Positions 11,140 to 23,310 of a DNA stretch of 64,000 nucleotides are shown here, in pieces. Under the pieces are notes generated by a model, which was not told the origin of the DNA, ran no database searches, and saw nothing but the letters and a program-made list of their open reading frames with translations. Location of the stretch: contig NC_088307.1 of NCBI RefSeq assembly GCF_032854445.1, positions 1 through 64,000 of the forward strand, written 5' to 3'. The stretch comes from Liolophura sinensis (Eukaryota; Mollusca; Polyplacophora; Chitonida; Chitonidae). Position 1 is the stretch's first letter, and each line of letters starts with the position of its first letter. The position numbers and the translations under genes were made by a program.

Positions 11140-13900
11140 ATGTGCCACCTCTGCGTAGAGAATACGGCTATGTACGAGTTTCAGCCCAAGCTGCTGGTCA
11201 ACACTCCGACTGAGTACTCTGGAGGATTTGGGCGGTATCAAGACGAAATTGAGAGGTAATGTATTATATCGCGCTCTTTTTCTTACGGTGTTTTGTGCCC
11301 GAGGACGTAGTTGGATTCATGTATAGCTGCCATTTATGTAAGGCGTCGTTAGGGTCATTACGGAGATATGTGAGACATTTTAGGGTGCATTCCAACGTTC
11401 CAAATGCAAGGATTCGAGGCGTGAAAAGGAACTGTCACAGAACTTTCAGTTCGTACTCGCCAATACTAAAACACATTCGATGTGATCACCAGCAGGAGAG
11501 ACAATTCGCGCAGAGAACTGTTCGAGAAATTAAATGTGGATTAGCCGAGTGTGAAAAGCCTGTCGATAATCTGAAGCTTTTGTTGTCTCATCTGAAGGGT
11601 CATCTTTGTCAAAATATTCAGATACAATGTCCTTTTTCAGAGAACAAAAGCGCTCTACAAAAGAAGGAACATTCGGAAGCCATATCTCTAGATACCATAA
11701 AAACCGTTCCGTTTCTAGCATGGGAGAAAGCTGTACAGCGGTTTATGAAGGTGCTGAAGTGAGTGGATTCTCTTTAACAGATAGTGACTCTGCCATATTA
11801 GAACTAGAAAATGAATCCAGTGCTACGAGTCCTTGTGTATACGAGCCAAAATTGCCTGAATACAAGAGAAAAATATAGCATTGTTGTATCTAAGGCTTCG
11901 GGCTAAGCACCATGTTCCAGACTCTGTGATTCAAACATTCATTGATGGACTCTCCAATGTGCATTCTCTCAGTCAAGAAAAATTAAAACTGAACCTGGCA
12001 TTCTGAGAAGTAACTTTGTTCGAACAAGATGCTTTAAAAAAACACTTCAGATATGTTTCTCCTGATTCTGTTTATCTTGGGTTTGATGAAAACAAGCAGC
12101 AAAGTGTTTATCATTTTGTACCAATTTCGAAATCAATTCAAACACTTTTTGAGGACAGCACTGTAAGATATCAGTATTTGAATCCTAAGAGTAGGCCAGG
12201 AAATGATGAGTTAGAGGATTTCTTTGATGGGACTGTGTATACAAGTAACCAATTTGTCACAGATAACCCTTCGGCTTTGAAATTAATGCTATATCTAGAT
12301 TCATTGGAAGTGTTCCACCCCCTGGGAAGTGCGAAGAAAAAGTACTAGCTCCTGGCTGTTTATTACGTACTGGGAAATCTTCATAAGTGCAATCGCTCAA
12401 AAATAGACATTGTTCAACATGCTTTTCTTTGTCGATAGAAAGATTTTAAGTTCTTTGGACACCAGACATTATTTTCACCCTTGATTCGGGACCTCAGAAT
12501 TCTTGAAAAAGAAGGGATAGCGCTACCAGCTGAGGTGTCCTGCACTCTCGTGAAAGGAAGTGTTGTTTTTATTTCTGGGGATTGTTTTGGAAGTCACTGC
12601 ATCGGTGGATTTGTGGAAAACTTTAGTAAAGCTCAGTATATATGCAGATACTGCCTCGTTAAAACTGATACATTTCATTTCTCAAAAACTTGTTGTTTTG
12701 GAGAGATCGTGATGTTGACAACTACACAGCGGCAGTAAATAACGTATAACATGAAGACCAAGTAGACAATTTTCAGGGTGTGAAGTTTAAATCTGTATTC
12801 AATGAGCTAGACTCGTTTAATGTTTGTTCCCCACGCTTACCCCCTTAGCTCATGACTTGTTTGAAGGTGTACTTCAGTTCGATTTGGCTCTGTATTTGGA
12901 ATACTTTATCGCCACCAAACACTGGTTTACATGGGAATACCTGGGGAAAATTCCAGGGTTTTCAATTACCTGCTTATGAGGTTAGAGATAAGCCAAATGT
13001 CAGTGACTTAAAAAAGGTCCAAAGTTGGCATTTCCAACGTGGTTTGTCTTGAGATTTGTACCTCTTGTGCTGGGCGACAAAATTGCGGATACTGAAGATA
13101 CAGTTTGGCAAAACCTTATCTTGCTACAAGGATTGTTCGGCTGATACTTAACCGCAGAATCAGTAAGGATCAAGTTGCTACAATGTTTGTTTACATAGAC
13201 GAGTACATAGAAACCAGGATTGACTGCTTTCCAGACATTCGACTGAAGCGGAATCATCATTACATACGCCATTATACCGAACTTATTCTCCACTTTGGCT
13301 CTCTAATTCGTGCCTGGACTATGCGGTTTGAGTCAAAACAACTATTTTAAACAATGTGTTCGTCATACACAACATTTTAAAACCCTGACCAAAACTTTAT
13401 CTCACAGGCATCAGTTGTTACAAGCATACTATAGTGCAGGTAATCTGTTTGAAGAAAAGACAGCGTTTCTCAGTAGGCAGTCCATTTCATGTTGACTTCT
13501 ACAGCCGAGAAATACAGCCTTTCATTCATACCCAAGATATCTGGTCAAAATGGGTTTTCAACAACTCACAGATAAATGTATGTGGGACGGAGTAAAGATG
13601 TGACACAGTTGTTATTGTGAATGCAATTTTGTGGTGGGAAAAATCAACAATGATCATAGTTTCTGCAGTGGATCTGAATGTGTACTTTGCGGTGAAAAAA
13701 AATCAAGGCTGAACTTGTCTCTGATATGAACTACTACGAACTAGCAGTATGCCTGACTGTGTTCCATTCGATTCTCTTGCTTGCCACAGCTGTCTCCAGA
13801 TATACAGAAGTGGGCCTAAAAGTGTAATCATGCTCAAGTTTTCTGTCTGACATTTTTCGGGTACTGGCCTTAATATTGTACAATCTGCCATTCAGCTAAT
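11140..13900 (+). pseudogene. 5' part of a transposon-like C2H2 gene, decayed
   Basis: Peptides of one large protein follow in order but in shifting frames. The first is a possible start segment at 11140-11255, MCHLCVENTAMYEF, ending at a GT donor. Next come C2H2-like segments at 11308-11500 (YSCHLCKAS..RHFRVHS, then CHRTFSSYSPILKHIRCDH). A further finger-like block near 11610-11710 ends SHISRYHKN after a frameshift. A central region at 12016-12720 contains LKLMLYLDSLEVFHPLGS and FISGDCFGSHCIGGFVENFS. Then come HDLFEGVLQFDLALYLEYF near 12850 in a shifted frame, and IRAWTMRFESK followed by FKQCVRHTQHFKTLTKTL at 13300-13410. I recognise this order from uncharacterised, high-copy proteins of fish and marine invertebrates, presumably mobile-element derived. 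Several stops and frameshifts make this half non-functional. No biochemical function is known to me. Confidence 0.65.
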
Positions 13901-15160
13901 GTTTCACAATGCTATAGTATACTAGTTTAGTGTTTAACTCCTGGGCTGATAGTGATAGTACAGCTTGACCTTGATGCTTTAACTGTTCTAAAAATTATCA
14001 TTCATGCTTTCATGTATACGTCCTGAAAACATAACTACGTCATGACCTCTTTACTAGGGTCTCTTTTAGTGCCAAAGTACATGTACAGTACAAGTATGCT
14101 GACTTTATACATATGGACTGAGCTTATATACATTGCTATAAAGGTATTCTGCGGAAGTACAAATTGTTGATAGAAGTGTCTGTGCACATGATTTTTATTC
14201 AGATGGCTGATGGTGACCAAGTGTCCTTGACATTGGTGAACACACTGACCTTAAAGGGCGTATTGAAGGACTTTCCACCAGAACAGCAAGCATGTGTAAG
14301 AGAATGACAGAATTGGGAATCGAAAATGATACATTCAGTTCCTTAAACCAGAAACGGAATCGCAAAATTGCTGACACCTAAGCAAGCTCGACGCATTGCT
14401 GCAGGAATTAAAGACCTGGCCAGTACCTGTGGTAAGTTCATATAGCTTAGTCTGCCAAGGGTATTATTGCACAGCGGTTTTGTTTGTCTGTTTTTCGTGT
14501 CCAGGCTATAAACTTATTTGTTCTGCTTGTACAGTTTTAATTTTTGGTGGCTGCTTAGACACAGAGTTGGTGATGCGTTATGTTTCACATCTGTGGTTAC
14601 CAGATAACCATATTTCCACTATCTAGTCTGCTAATGGGCATGTACATGGATTCGTATCTGAGCTACAGTACAACAAAGAAATAGCCTAATGAAATCTGAA
14701 CATCGTCTTCACACTGTGTTGATATACTGTGCGCACCGTGTTGAACTCTGTATGCAACATTGTTTAAACTTTAAACATATTTCACTGTTAAAGCACATAT
14801 TCTTGTCTTGCACAATAGTCGGTGACCCCTATGTGGGCTAATGTAACACAGTACGTTGTGCAGTATGGGTTGCAATCTCAGACTAATGGTATGTTGTTAT
14901 TTGTTGAGAATACAGCACCTAATTCCTGTCAATGCCTTTCACACGGACATATTTTTGCGGAAATATATCGGGTTTCTCTAGCCAATTTTCTTTCAGAAAC
15001 TCATGAAAATAACATGAAAATATCCCAAATATCTGCTAATTTGGACCAAAAATCTATATATTACAGCCAGTTTAGACCTAAAATATAAATCCATTAAAAT
15101 TCAATAGAATATTTGCCAAAAACTCAATTTTCCTTTGGTGACTAGAAAAACCCTTGTATA
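13901..15160. other. Probable intronic or linker sequence
   Basis: This lies between the decayed 5' half and the better-kept 3' exons of the C2H2/SAMD3-like gene. Short peptides near 14205-14300, such as DGDQVSLTLVNTLTLKG, may be a further exon remnant. Nothing else is recognisable. Confidence 0.35.
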
Positions 15161-15164
15161 TTGA

Positions 15165-15655
15165 TTTCACCTAAACTGGTGTTGATTAATGAAACTCCAG
15201 TTGACTATGTGTTAATAGGCACAACACGTGATAGCAAGATATCCCAATTTCCCTAACAGGTCAGTTAGGGTTTAGGGTTAGGGTTTTTAAAAATTTCACC
15301 TAAACTGGTGTTGATTAATGAAACTCCAGTTGACTATGTGTTAATAGGCACCACACGTGATAGCAAGATGTCCCAATTTCCCTAACAGGTCAGTTAGGGT
15401 TTAGGGTTAGGGTTTTTAAAAATTTCACCTAAACTGGTGTTGATTAATGAAACTCCAGTTGACTATGTGTTAATAGACACCACACGTGATAGCAAGATAT
15501 CCCAATTTCCGGAACAGGTCATTTAGGGTTTAGGGTTAGGGTTTTTTTAAAATTTCACCTAAACTGGTGTTGATTAATGAAACTCCAGTTGACTATGTGT
15601 TAATAGACACCACACGTGATAGCAAGATATCCCAATTTCCCTAACAGGTCTGGTG
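15165..15655. repeat. 129-bp tandem repeat carrying TTAGGG motifs
   Basis: Three full units and a fourth truncated one start at about 15165, 15294, 15423 and 15553. Each opens with 'tttcacctaaactggtgttg'. The first three close with 'gttagggtttagggttaggg' or a close variant, followed by a T run and A run; the last stops before the telomere-like block. Units differ at only a few positions, so the amplification is fairly recent. The array lies in what appears to be an intron of the C2H2/SAMD3-like gene, about 14 kb from the telomere. Confidence 0.93.
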
Positions 15656-15976
15656 ACGTACATAAAAAGGTTTAATGACATCAGTATTCCTTCACGATAG
15701 TTGCAGTTCGACGTCGTCGTGAAACGCGTCACTTTGGAACAAACAACGAAACGTTTGTCCACTAGTTCGAGAAAATAACTGGCAGACAGGTTACCTCCCT
15801 TTGAACGGGCACAAGCCGGTGGTACTTAAAATACATGATGCTGCACAGTGGTCGGAGATTTCACCAAATCTAAACTTTCTTTTCGTGATCCATGTACATG
15901 TAAATGGCTCAAGTCTATGTGTGGGAAATCCATCTTTTTGAAAATCACAATTTCCTCCTCTGGTTTTTAATTTCAG

Positions 15977-16985
15977 ATGTTGGCATATCAGAGAGTTTCT
16001 CGAGGGGCATTTCTCCCACTCCCTGCCTGGCTGTTGATAGTGTGTCCCACAGCTCTTCATCCTCCAGATCAGCTACTTCCGCCAACGTTACGTCTAACGT
16101 GTCTGCTAGTCCCAGCCCTCCAATGAATTTATCCCAAAACTTGAGGTCGTCGTTTCAAATCCCTTACACGAAATTTCCACCAGAGCTCCTCCAAGCATGT
16201 GATGAAGGCAGACGGCCTAACAATTCTCTTAGACGGAAAATGATCAGGGCTTTGTGTGCCGAAATAAGCCAATTTACACGCTTGCGCTTGCCAGGAAAAA
16301 ATGTTGTAAATATTGCTGCTCAACTCGTTGTGAGCTACCCAAACTCCTTCACTGACCTAGTTGGAGGTGAAGTATTAGGCACGGGACATGCCGGCCTTGT
16401 TAGCCAGATGTTAGACAGAATGATCAATGCCTATGGCAGGGGTAAGACTCCCAAAAGACTGCTTCCATCAGCTGAAAGTAATCCTGAGAGTCCTGTGCCA
16501 AAAAAGCAGTCTGATTCATACGGCTGTATAAATTTTTCACCAACTGCATTAGCAGAATCAGAGACTGATGAAGAAGTTCCTGGCCGCTGAACACTTAAAA
16601 TTACCCAAACAAAGAGACACTTCGTGAACAACGCTATATATACCTAACTTGCATATTACAGAGAAGGATGATCAATCAGGAAATTGCTATTCAAGAAATA
16701 CATAGAGAATGGCCACTGTTATTTCAGCCTGATTTTATGCTTGGCCATTTCAGAGAACTGACCGGCATTGACCTTGTCCAACGCCTTCGCGAAAGTTTGT
16801 CTGATAAGGCAAAAAGACTGCTTGAATTTCTTGGAGAGAGAAGGGGGAAAACAAAGGGAGTGAAAGAGTGGTTAGCAAGGATTGAAGCTGCAGGTGGACT
16901 TTCGGATGAGTCTATCTCGTTCGTCATCCCGGTGTTGGCAGATGCTTTAGAGGAGGATCCAGGCCTATTAATTCAAGTCTTTGAG
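15977..16985 (+). pseudogene. SAMD3-like 3' exon of the transposon-like gene
   Basis: An acceptor-like 'ggtttttaatttcag' ends at 15976. The exon then reads VGISESFSRG, a Ser-rich linker, and from about 16160 a conserved block: FPPELLQACDEGRRPNNSLR, RRKMIRALCAEIS, VVSYPNSFTDLVG, GHAGLVSQMLDRM, and later SYGCINFSP. This layout resembles the region after the SAM domain in SAMD3-like multicopy proteins, from memory. The frame closes at 16588-16590, but the same protein resumes in another frame from about 16600 (RRMINQEIAIQEIHREWPLL, then GHFRELTGIDLV), which points to one frameshift. A GT donor follows TTTGAG at 16985. It reads on from the decayed half upstream. The function is unknown. Confidence 0.6.
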
Positions 16986-17927
16986 GTTAGAAAATTGTAA
17001 CAGTTGGTTTTCCTTTTTCAAACTAATTAGAATGTCTTGCATGTGGGTCATAGTTTGTTACAGTTTTATAGACTACGGTTAATCCGTTGTCTCAATTTTC
17101 AATGCTCATTTGATGTTAAAGTCAGCAGTACTATAGTGTATCCCAACCTGTGACCCTTTACACGTAATTCACCCATAAAACCCAGGTCCCAATTTCACTT
17201 TTTATCTTGTTTTATTTCAAATATTGTCATGAAGAGTCGTGAACATTTCACAGTTTTTTGAAAGTGTATGAAAAAAAATCCAAGTGATTTGCCTGTCTCA
17301 GACTTCAGTTTGACATCAGAACAGAAAGGCCCTCACATTTAATGAAAATAAAATCTTTTAAATATGCATGTCCTTGTTATGTATGAAGGGAACAACTAAT
17401 GCTTCGGAGATGGAGAGAAAAACCTAGGTTATGAGTCCTCACACTGTTTTCCTTGGAGATACAGTACATACATCTTTGAGTACACATCTTTGACAAGTAA
17501 TGTATTACGTTTCAATCTCAGGGTGTAACCATTTCAAATCCAATACACGTGTAGTTGTCAGGTGACACATACCAAGTGGTCACAAACTCAGAAAGCTCTC
17601 TAAAAATAAAGCCCAAAATGCTGGTTTTCCATGGGTGCTTCAAAAATCAGTCATGATTAAAAATTTTGTTTTAATTTTATTTTTTAATTTGTTAAGATTG
17701 GCTACGCATATGTTAAAGCATAAATTTAAATTGGTAACATCAATAAATTAACCCAAAAGTTCTTTGGTCTTCTCTTTTCACTTCTCATTTGCATCATTTT
17801 AAAAATTTATACAACTAAACATGTAACTGTTATTTTTTTATTAGTAAAACATGTTAAAAAATTGTTGTCCTGATAATTAAATTAATTATAACCCTATTTT
17901 TTGATCTGTTTCACTTTTTGTTCCTAG
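16986..17927 (+). other. Probable intron
   Basis: The segment starts GTTAGA after 16985 and ends in 'tttttgttcctag' at 17927. The flanking coding phases agree, with a complete GAG codon before it and TGG after. It is AT-rich with no other feature. Confidence 0.55.
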
Positions 17928-18055
17928 TGGAAAGACAGGTTGTCAGCAGAACCAGATCTCTGGATTAGGCTGTGGCAATTAATGTTTGCTTCCTACAACA
18001 TCTTTAATCTACAGTACGAGCAGCAACATTCCTCCACCCTTGAATTAATTCAAAA
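17928..18055 (+). pseudogene. Further exon of the SAMD3-like gene
   Basis: This 128-base exon is open throughout and begins WKDRLSAEPDLWIRLWQLM, then FASYNIFNLQYEQQHSSTLE. It is bounded by an acceptor ending at 17927 and a strong donor, GTAAGC, at 18056. It follows the upstream exon in phase. I cannot find a convincing next exon. A candidate near 19537-19640 has an acceptor but no matching phase, so the gene is probably incomplete or its last exon is not recognisable. Confidence 0.5.
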
Positions 18056-18059
18056 GTAA

Positions 18060-18835
18060 GCATGTAACCTCTTATACACATAGATTTTCTGAGCCTTGGA
18101 AGTAAGGACTACGTATCTTCTATGGTGCTTCTCTTTCAAGAATTTGAGAAACTTTCTTCCATCCAAATGAATAAGTGAGATGCTGTGATATAGGCCAAAG
18201 GCTGTGGTTAAACTCCTGATCTCCTGACAAAGTAATCTTAGACCTAAGACAAAATTTGTTCCATCTGTCCGGTTGTGCCGACATTTTATTTTGCCTCTTA
18301 AATATATATTCTGAAAACATGTCCCAGAACTAACTCTTAATCCAACAAAGTCACTGCATTTGACAAGTGTTTTAATAGAGTTTTTATCGGCTTAAGTTTC
18401 ACTTAAGTCAAAGATGACTTTGTGATCCTTGGGCCTGGTCAATCATGCACTTTAGTTAATCCATATGTGAAAGGGAAATACAAAAAATTAGGGTCGCACA
18501 CTTTGGAAGGACAAGCATTTCGTTTCCGGCAAGAGAAGAGAATCAAAAAAGGTTTTAATAATCTAGGTATATAATATACACTACCAGTCCTTGCATTTGT
18601 AGAAATTTCACAGTCATTTACCATCCGAATAGGGCCCTCTACAAAACTACGTGATGTTTAAGTTGTCCAAAGCTGAAGCCTTAAAGTTAGAATGATGGTA
18701 CAACAAGTAATCTTTGTAACCAAAGGCACGGGTTGGGAGATTTGACTTCTAAAGGGTAGATCTTCTACGAAAGTAACAACTAGCAAGAAGTCTGTAGTTA
18801 ACTGAATATGAACCAGGTAAAAAGTACAGGTATAC
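18060..18835. other. No gene recognised
   Basis: AT-rich sequence between the last SAMD3-like exon and a SINE. Short minus-strand frames have no recognisable content. Confidence 0.45.
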
Positions 18836-18845
18836 AAGAATGTAT

Positions 18846-19199
18846 TGACCGCCCGGATAGCACAGTTGTTAGAGCGTCCGCTTCGGGACCGGTATATCCA
18901 GGATCAATGCTTGATCGAGTCACACCTAAGACTTTAAAAGAGGAAGCTGTAACTTCCTCGCTTGGCGTTCAGCATGAAGGGGATAGTGCAATAACTGGTT
19001 GACCCGTATCAGTATAATGGCTCGGGCCGGGCGGTTTCGTTTACTTGCCTTTGGTAAGTCCTCTCAGTGAAGCAGCACTAGATAAAAGAGCGGTGGAAAT
19101 CCGTCCTGCTACAAGGAGGCACATTACACGTACATGCATCCTAAGGATTCCTTCGTCGTCATATGACTGAAAAATTGTTGATTACAACGTTAAACCCGT
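18846..19199 (+). mobile_element. tRNA-derived SINE, family B, with target duplication
   Basis: The tRNA-like head starts 'gcccggatagcacagttgtt' with an A-box-like 'tagcacagttg'. A degraded B box follows near 18909-18922, and then a long body containing 'cctaagactttaaaagagga' and 'gtcctgctacaaggaggcac'. The 3' end has 'actgaaaaattgttgattac' and 'aacgttaaaccc'. A direct repeat, 'aagaatgtat', flanks it at 18836-18845 and 19200-19209 and looks like the target-site duplication. The copy is full length at about 354 bases. I associate this family with molluscan genomes from memory. Confidence 0.88.
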
Positions 19200-19209
19200 A
19201 AGAATGTAT

Positions 19210-20274
19210 GTTTGCCAGGGGAAGTAATCACCATTTCAAATTGCAATTATCTCTCCTGGCTAAAAGCAGCTGTTCTGGGTGCTAAAACTCAGGTATGGAC
19301 TCTGACACAGAATGTGACAGGCTAGTCGAGGTCACAATTTTCACAAATAAAACTTTTAATCTCAAGTTGACTATATTATGGTACAAACTTTTTTTCTCTT
19401 GCTCAAGGCTAAATTTTGTTCCTTAAACGATGGCTATATGTAACTATTTTCAATATTAGCCTAATTGTATCTATATACCGAGTTCATCCAAGTCTTGTTT
19501 GTTTGGTTTGTTTGCTAAGCTAAAGGTGCTTTGTTCAGCTAAACCCTGCAAAGGGCACAAAGTCAAAGAAGACGGGGGTTGTAAGTAACAAGGTTGTAAG
19601 CCGGCTGAATTCTTTCCAACAATTTGAATGGAATCTTGATTGACTTTGCCGTGTTCCTGGCAAGTTAGTGTGAAAGACAGTTATTCCATGAAATGCTATC
19701 CAATTTCATTTATTGTACACCTGTACTTTCATATGCACTTCCTACAGGTGATCTGGCCCCTGGTAGTTGTCTGGTCAGGTGCGAGACAAAACTCCAATCT
19801 TTCTGGTCATTATGGTTATTGTTACTAAGTCTTCGGTTTTATGCATTGAGAGTGCATTGCACATATCAATTTATCACAACAGTGTGTGGAGGTGTGCGAT
19901 GGACAGCTGCAAATACATGGACTTTGAAACTTGTCTGCGCAGTTATGGTTTGATCTAATAAGTGATAAAGTAAATGCGTATATCTGAGTTTTCTTCACAA
20001 AACTTTGTTATCGAAAATAATTATCATTGTTTTAGTTTGCTGTGATGTTAAAATGCATTATTGAAATGACATGCTGATGCTGTTGCGTTGCACGGGAGAC
20101 ACAAAGTTGGTGTCTGTCTCAAAACCTTGTGTCTAGTGAAAACTAGATAGTCTTATTATCATAAATATTGTGATACTCGTCATGGGATATGACTTGTGAA
20201 TTCTGTCTGAAGACAATTATACCTTTTGTGTATACAATTGTTTCTATGTTATTTTTTGTTTAACCAAAATATAA
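19210..20274. other. No gene recognised
   Basis: A possible splice acceptor at about 19536 and short overlapping frames at 19640-19960 do not form a recognisable protein. No repeats are seen. Confidence 0.4.
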
Positions 20275-20665
20275 GCGTCATGTCCGACATTCATATACCA
20301 TTCGTAGTCCGTAAAAGGCGTTCCAAGTCGATAGTCGATCCGCAAGATCCATTTGCAAAACAACGTTTAACACTAGCTCCCAAAGACAAAGGTATGTAAG
20401 AAATTATACAAGCTGGTAACACACGAGAGAGAAGCGGTCATCAGTTTTCAATGATACGAGGCAGACAGTGGATATTCCAGGCATGAATTCTATATCAAAG
20501 TTTAAATTCGTAGACCATGAATGAGTTCCAGGTCAAATAATAATTAAACAAGTATCTCAGTCGCGCTTTGATTGCAACTGTTCATAAATGCATCATACTG
20601 ATGTAATTAGCATGGCTACCTTTATGGCCCCTAGCCCCAGGTTAAGCGGTATTAGATACAGTTCG
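20275..20665 (+). repeat. Dispersed repeat R, copy A
   Basis: The copy starts near 'agcgtcatgtccgacattca', contains 'gcaaaacaacgtttaacact', 'catcagttttcaatgat' and 'ggcatgaattctatatcaaa', and passes 'tcgcgctttgattgcaactg' at 20561-20580. It ends with a single 'atggcccctagccccaggtt', the same core that forms the large 21-bp array after the copy near 47.8 kb. Other copies lie near 23.1, 24.9 and 50.9 kb and, weakly, 52.8 kb. No coding capacity is visible, so it is probably a non-autonomous mobile element. Confidence 0.8.
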
Positions 20666-22255
20666 AAAATGACGAGCGTTACAGACCTTAACCGATCAGA
20701 TTGTGATTCAAAAGTAACGGACGATTACGTCTTTCCCGTTAATATGTAAAGATCTCATACTATAAGAGGCGCCATCTATGATGTTACACATGACATGCTG
20801 GTCTGTATAAAAGCTGTCTACAAGATAGACGGTTACACTGGGCAAAGATAAATTCACATTAAGCAAGCACTGTAGGTTTGATTGTTTGTCCATTCCCTTT
20901 TACAACTTCAACTTAGGTTTTTGTGCTGAATGGGCAAATGTTTTAATTATTTATACTCTTGATATGATGGAGAACATGGTAACTTACTGTAACATGATTG
21001 AATTATCTACTGATTGCAGTAATTAAGTTCTATGTTTTTGTGAAATTAAGGAAAGGGTAAACGACTCTATGGTAATAAAAGTAGTTGCAGCGGTAATATT
21101 AGTTGGCTTTGTGATATTGTGGTCGTCCCTGTTAAACAAGAAGTACATGTAAATTTATATCTTATTAGCAACAGGTTTTTCAACACCACAGTGTTTCAGA
21201 GACTAACCATATGATTGTTGAAATAATATGGTTTTTCATATTTGGTTGATTCAGTAAACGTATGTCTCGGCTCAATTTATGTTTTGTGAGACCATTCAAA
21301 GATTCTATGAATTTAGTTAAGGGTAAAAGGTCTAATGTTTCAAAAACAGAAAATAAACTGGACAAAAGTGGATCCTGCTGAAGGCTCGATCATAATTTAG
21401 AAAAACGTGTTCTTTCCTTTGTAGTACTGCTTTAAAGGTTGTATTTTGGACAATTTGTATGGAACAGGGCTGTCTAAAGTTTTTACCAGTTGACTGAACT
21501 GTTAGGCCTTTTATGACGATGTCTAAATCATGCAGTTGTTTTCAGTTAACGGTGAAGTATTTTAAATGTCTGTAAAACAGAGTCGAAGTCATTATAACCG
21601 CCCAGCCACAAACTGTGAAAATCACCGATATTACCTCCGCAATCCCTATATTATAAATAACATCAAATTTCTGTTAAAAAGGGCTCATTTTTCTATGTAA
21701 GAAAGCACCGAATGGTTTCATGAAATTACATAAACCATTCAGTAAAATTACACTGACTGTAGAAGAATTCGCTGTTTAATTGATAAAATACCTTACGATT
21801 AGAAGTTAAATTTATCGTGGGCTTCACGGAAGCCTGACGTCAGGATGTATGTGAATATACAGGGAAACGGATGGTAAAAATTCACCATGCTTATTACAGT
21901 AAACTTATACAAATGGAATAACTACATGCCATTTTATTGTTAAAAATCCCGTGCCATTACGTGTCAATAAACTGCATGTTTCATGGTAATTTCACAAATA
22001 AAGATGTAATTAAACATTTAATTTATTCGTAAAATCTTTCAGACTGGCTCGTTAATGTACAGGTCTAACTAATGTAAATTTACCACTGTTCAGTAATTTT
22101 TCGGAACAGCAGTGATGTAAAAATAGAGTAAATATGCTGGTCGAAAACTTGCCTTGAAATTTGTTGTAAATTGACATCTGTAATTTATAGAAAATTCGTT
22201 ACTGTGGTGATGTAAAAATACGGTAAAATTCGCTGTAGGGTAGGGTTACCTGGGA
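20666..22255. other. AT-rich sequence without genes
   Basis: No protein motif is seen. From about 21700 short phrases such as 'gatgtaaaaatacggtaaaa' recur loosely and may be remnants of an old repeat. The missing 5' LTR of the gypsy element downstream could lie here, but I cannot identify it. Confidence 0.4.
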
Positions 22256-22272
22256 GAAATGCTAGCCAGGCA

Positions 22273-23092
22273 TTGGATGAGGTAGACATGAGTTTAACAG
22301 CGGAAATATGCAGGCTAGAGGGGGTAATTCCCTGTTTAATGGCAAAACGACGTGACACGGCAACTAGGCATGAGGGCCTTAAGTCAGAGGATAGTCCGTT
22401 AGGGGTTAAGTTGGCCCCAAAGAGCAGTACGCCGCACCCTAATTTACAACTTCCTAGTTCCTTCTTTAAACTGCAAAGACGGGAGAAAGAGCCTGCTAAA
22501 TTTGATGGCCAGTCGGTGGCGTCGAAGGATTACATTATGCATTTTGAGAAGGTTGCAAGGTGGAATGGATGGGAATCCAATGAAATGACACAGCAGTTGG
22601 CCATGTGTCTAAGAGGAGATGCTCAAAAACTCCTGGGTGACTTGTCCAAAGAATGTGTAGAGAATTATCAGGAACTGAAGTCCGTATTGGTTAAACGGTT
22701 TGACCCCAAGGAAAGGGAAATGACCCATCTTATGTGCATTTAGGTCACGAGTCACACACTGATTATGGGTATACTTTGCGTCGCTTAGACTGTTTAGTAT
22801 TCCTTAGTATGCCCTTGGAGTACAGAGAGGTTAATATATTGGAGCAATATATAATGGGTGTTGGAAGTACGGAAATGAAAGAACACATTAAGTTTAATCA
22901 CCCACAGGCCCTTGAAGCTGTTGTCGCTCATGCTGTTGAGTATAAAACTGTGAAAGGGCTGAATAAGCCTGTGTACAAACCACAGTTTTGTCCGGAAACT
23001 GGCGTGGGATATGTCAGAGCTGTGAGTACTGAACTAATGGTAGGAAATGTTGCTGAGCAGCTTCAGGAACTCATTCATGGACTACGAATTTG
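22273..23092 (+). pseudogene. Gypsy gag remnant
   Basis: The first frame, 22273-22743, contains KFDGQSVASKDYIMHFEKV, RWNGWESNEMTQQLAMCLRG and QKLLGDLSKE. This is the capsid-like region that packages retrotransposon RNA. After a frameshift near 22740 the same protein continues at 22734-23092 with DYGYTLRRLDCLVF, PLEYREVNILEQYI and GVGSTEMKEHIKFNHPQ. No zinc knuckle is seen before the sequence is cut off by repeat copy B at about 23093. It would act in the cytoplasmic particle of the element. The family is clear from the phrases; the exact start is not. Confidence 0.82.
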
Positions 23093-23310
23093 AGCTTTGA
23101 TATAGAATTCATGCCTGCAATATCCACTGTCTGCCCGGCATCATTGAAAACTGATGACCGCTGCTCTCTTGTGTGTTACCGGCTTTATTTCCTATTTGTA
23201 TAATTTCTTACACCTTGTCTTTGGGAGGTAGTGTTAGACGTTGTTTTGCAAATGCATCTTGCGATTATCGACTTGGAACGCCCTTTACGGATTACGAATG
23301 GTATAGGAAT
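23093..23310 (-). repeat. Dispersed repeat R, copy B (inverted)
   Basis: Read on the minus strand it matches copy C at 24863-25125 closely, including the blocks around 'catgcctgcaatatccactg' and 'ttaccggctttatttcctat' (plus-strand spelling). It replaces the protease and most of the reverse transcriptase of the gypsy element. It is much more like copy C than copy A. Confidence 0.85.
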
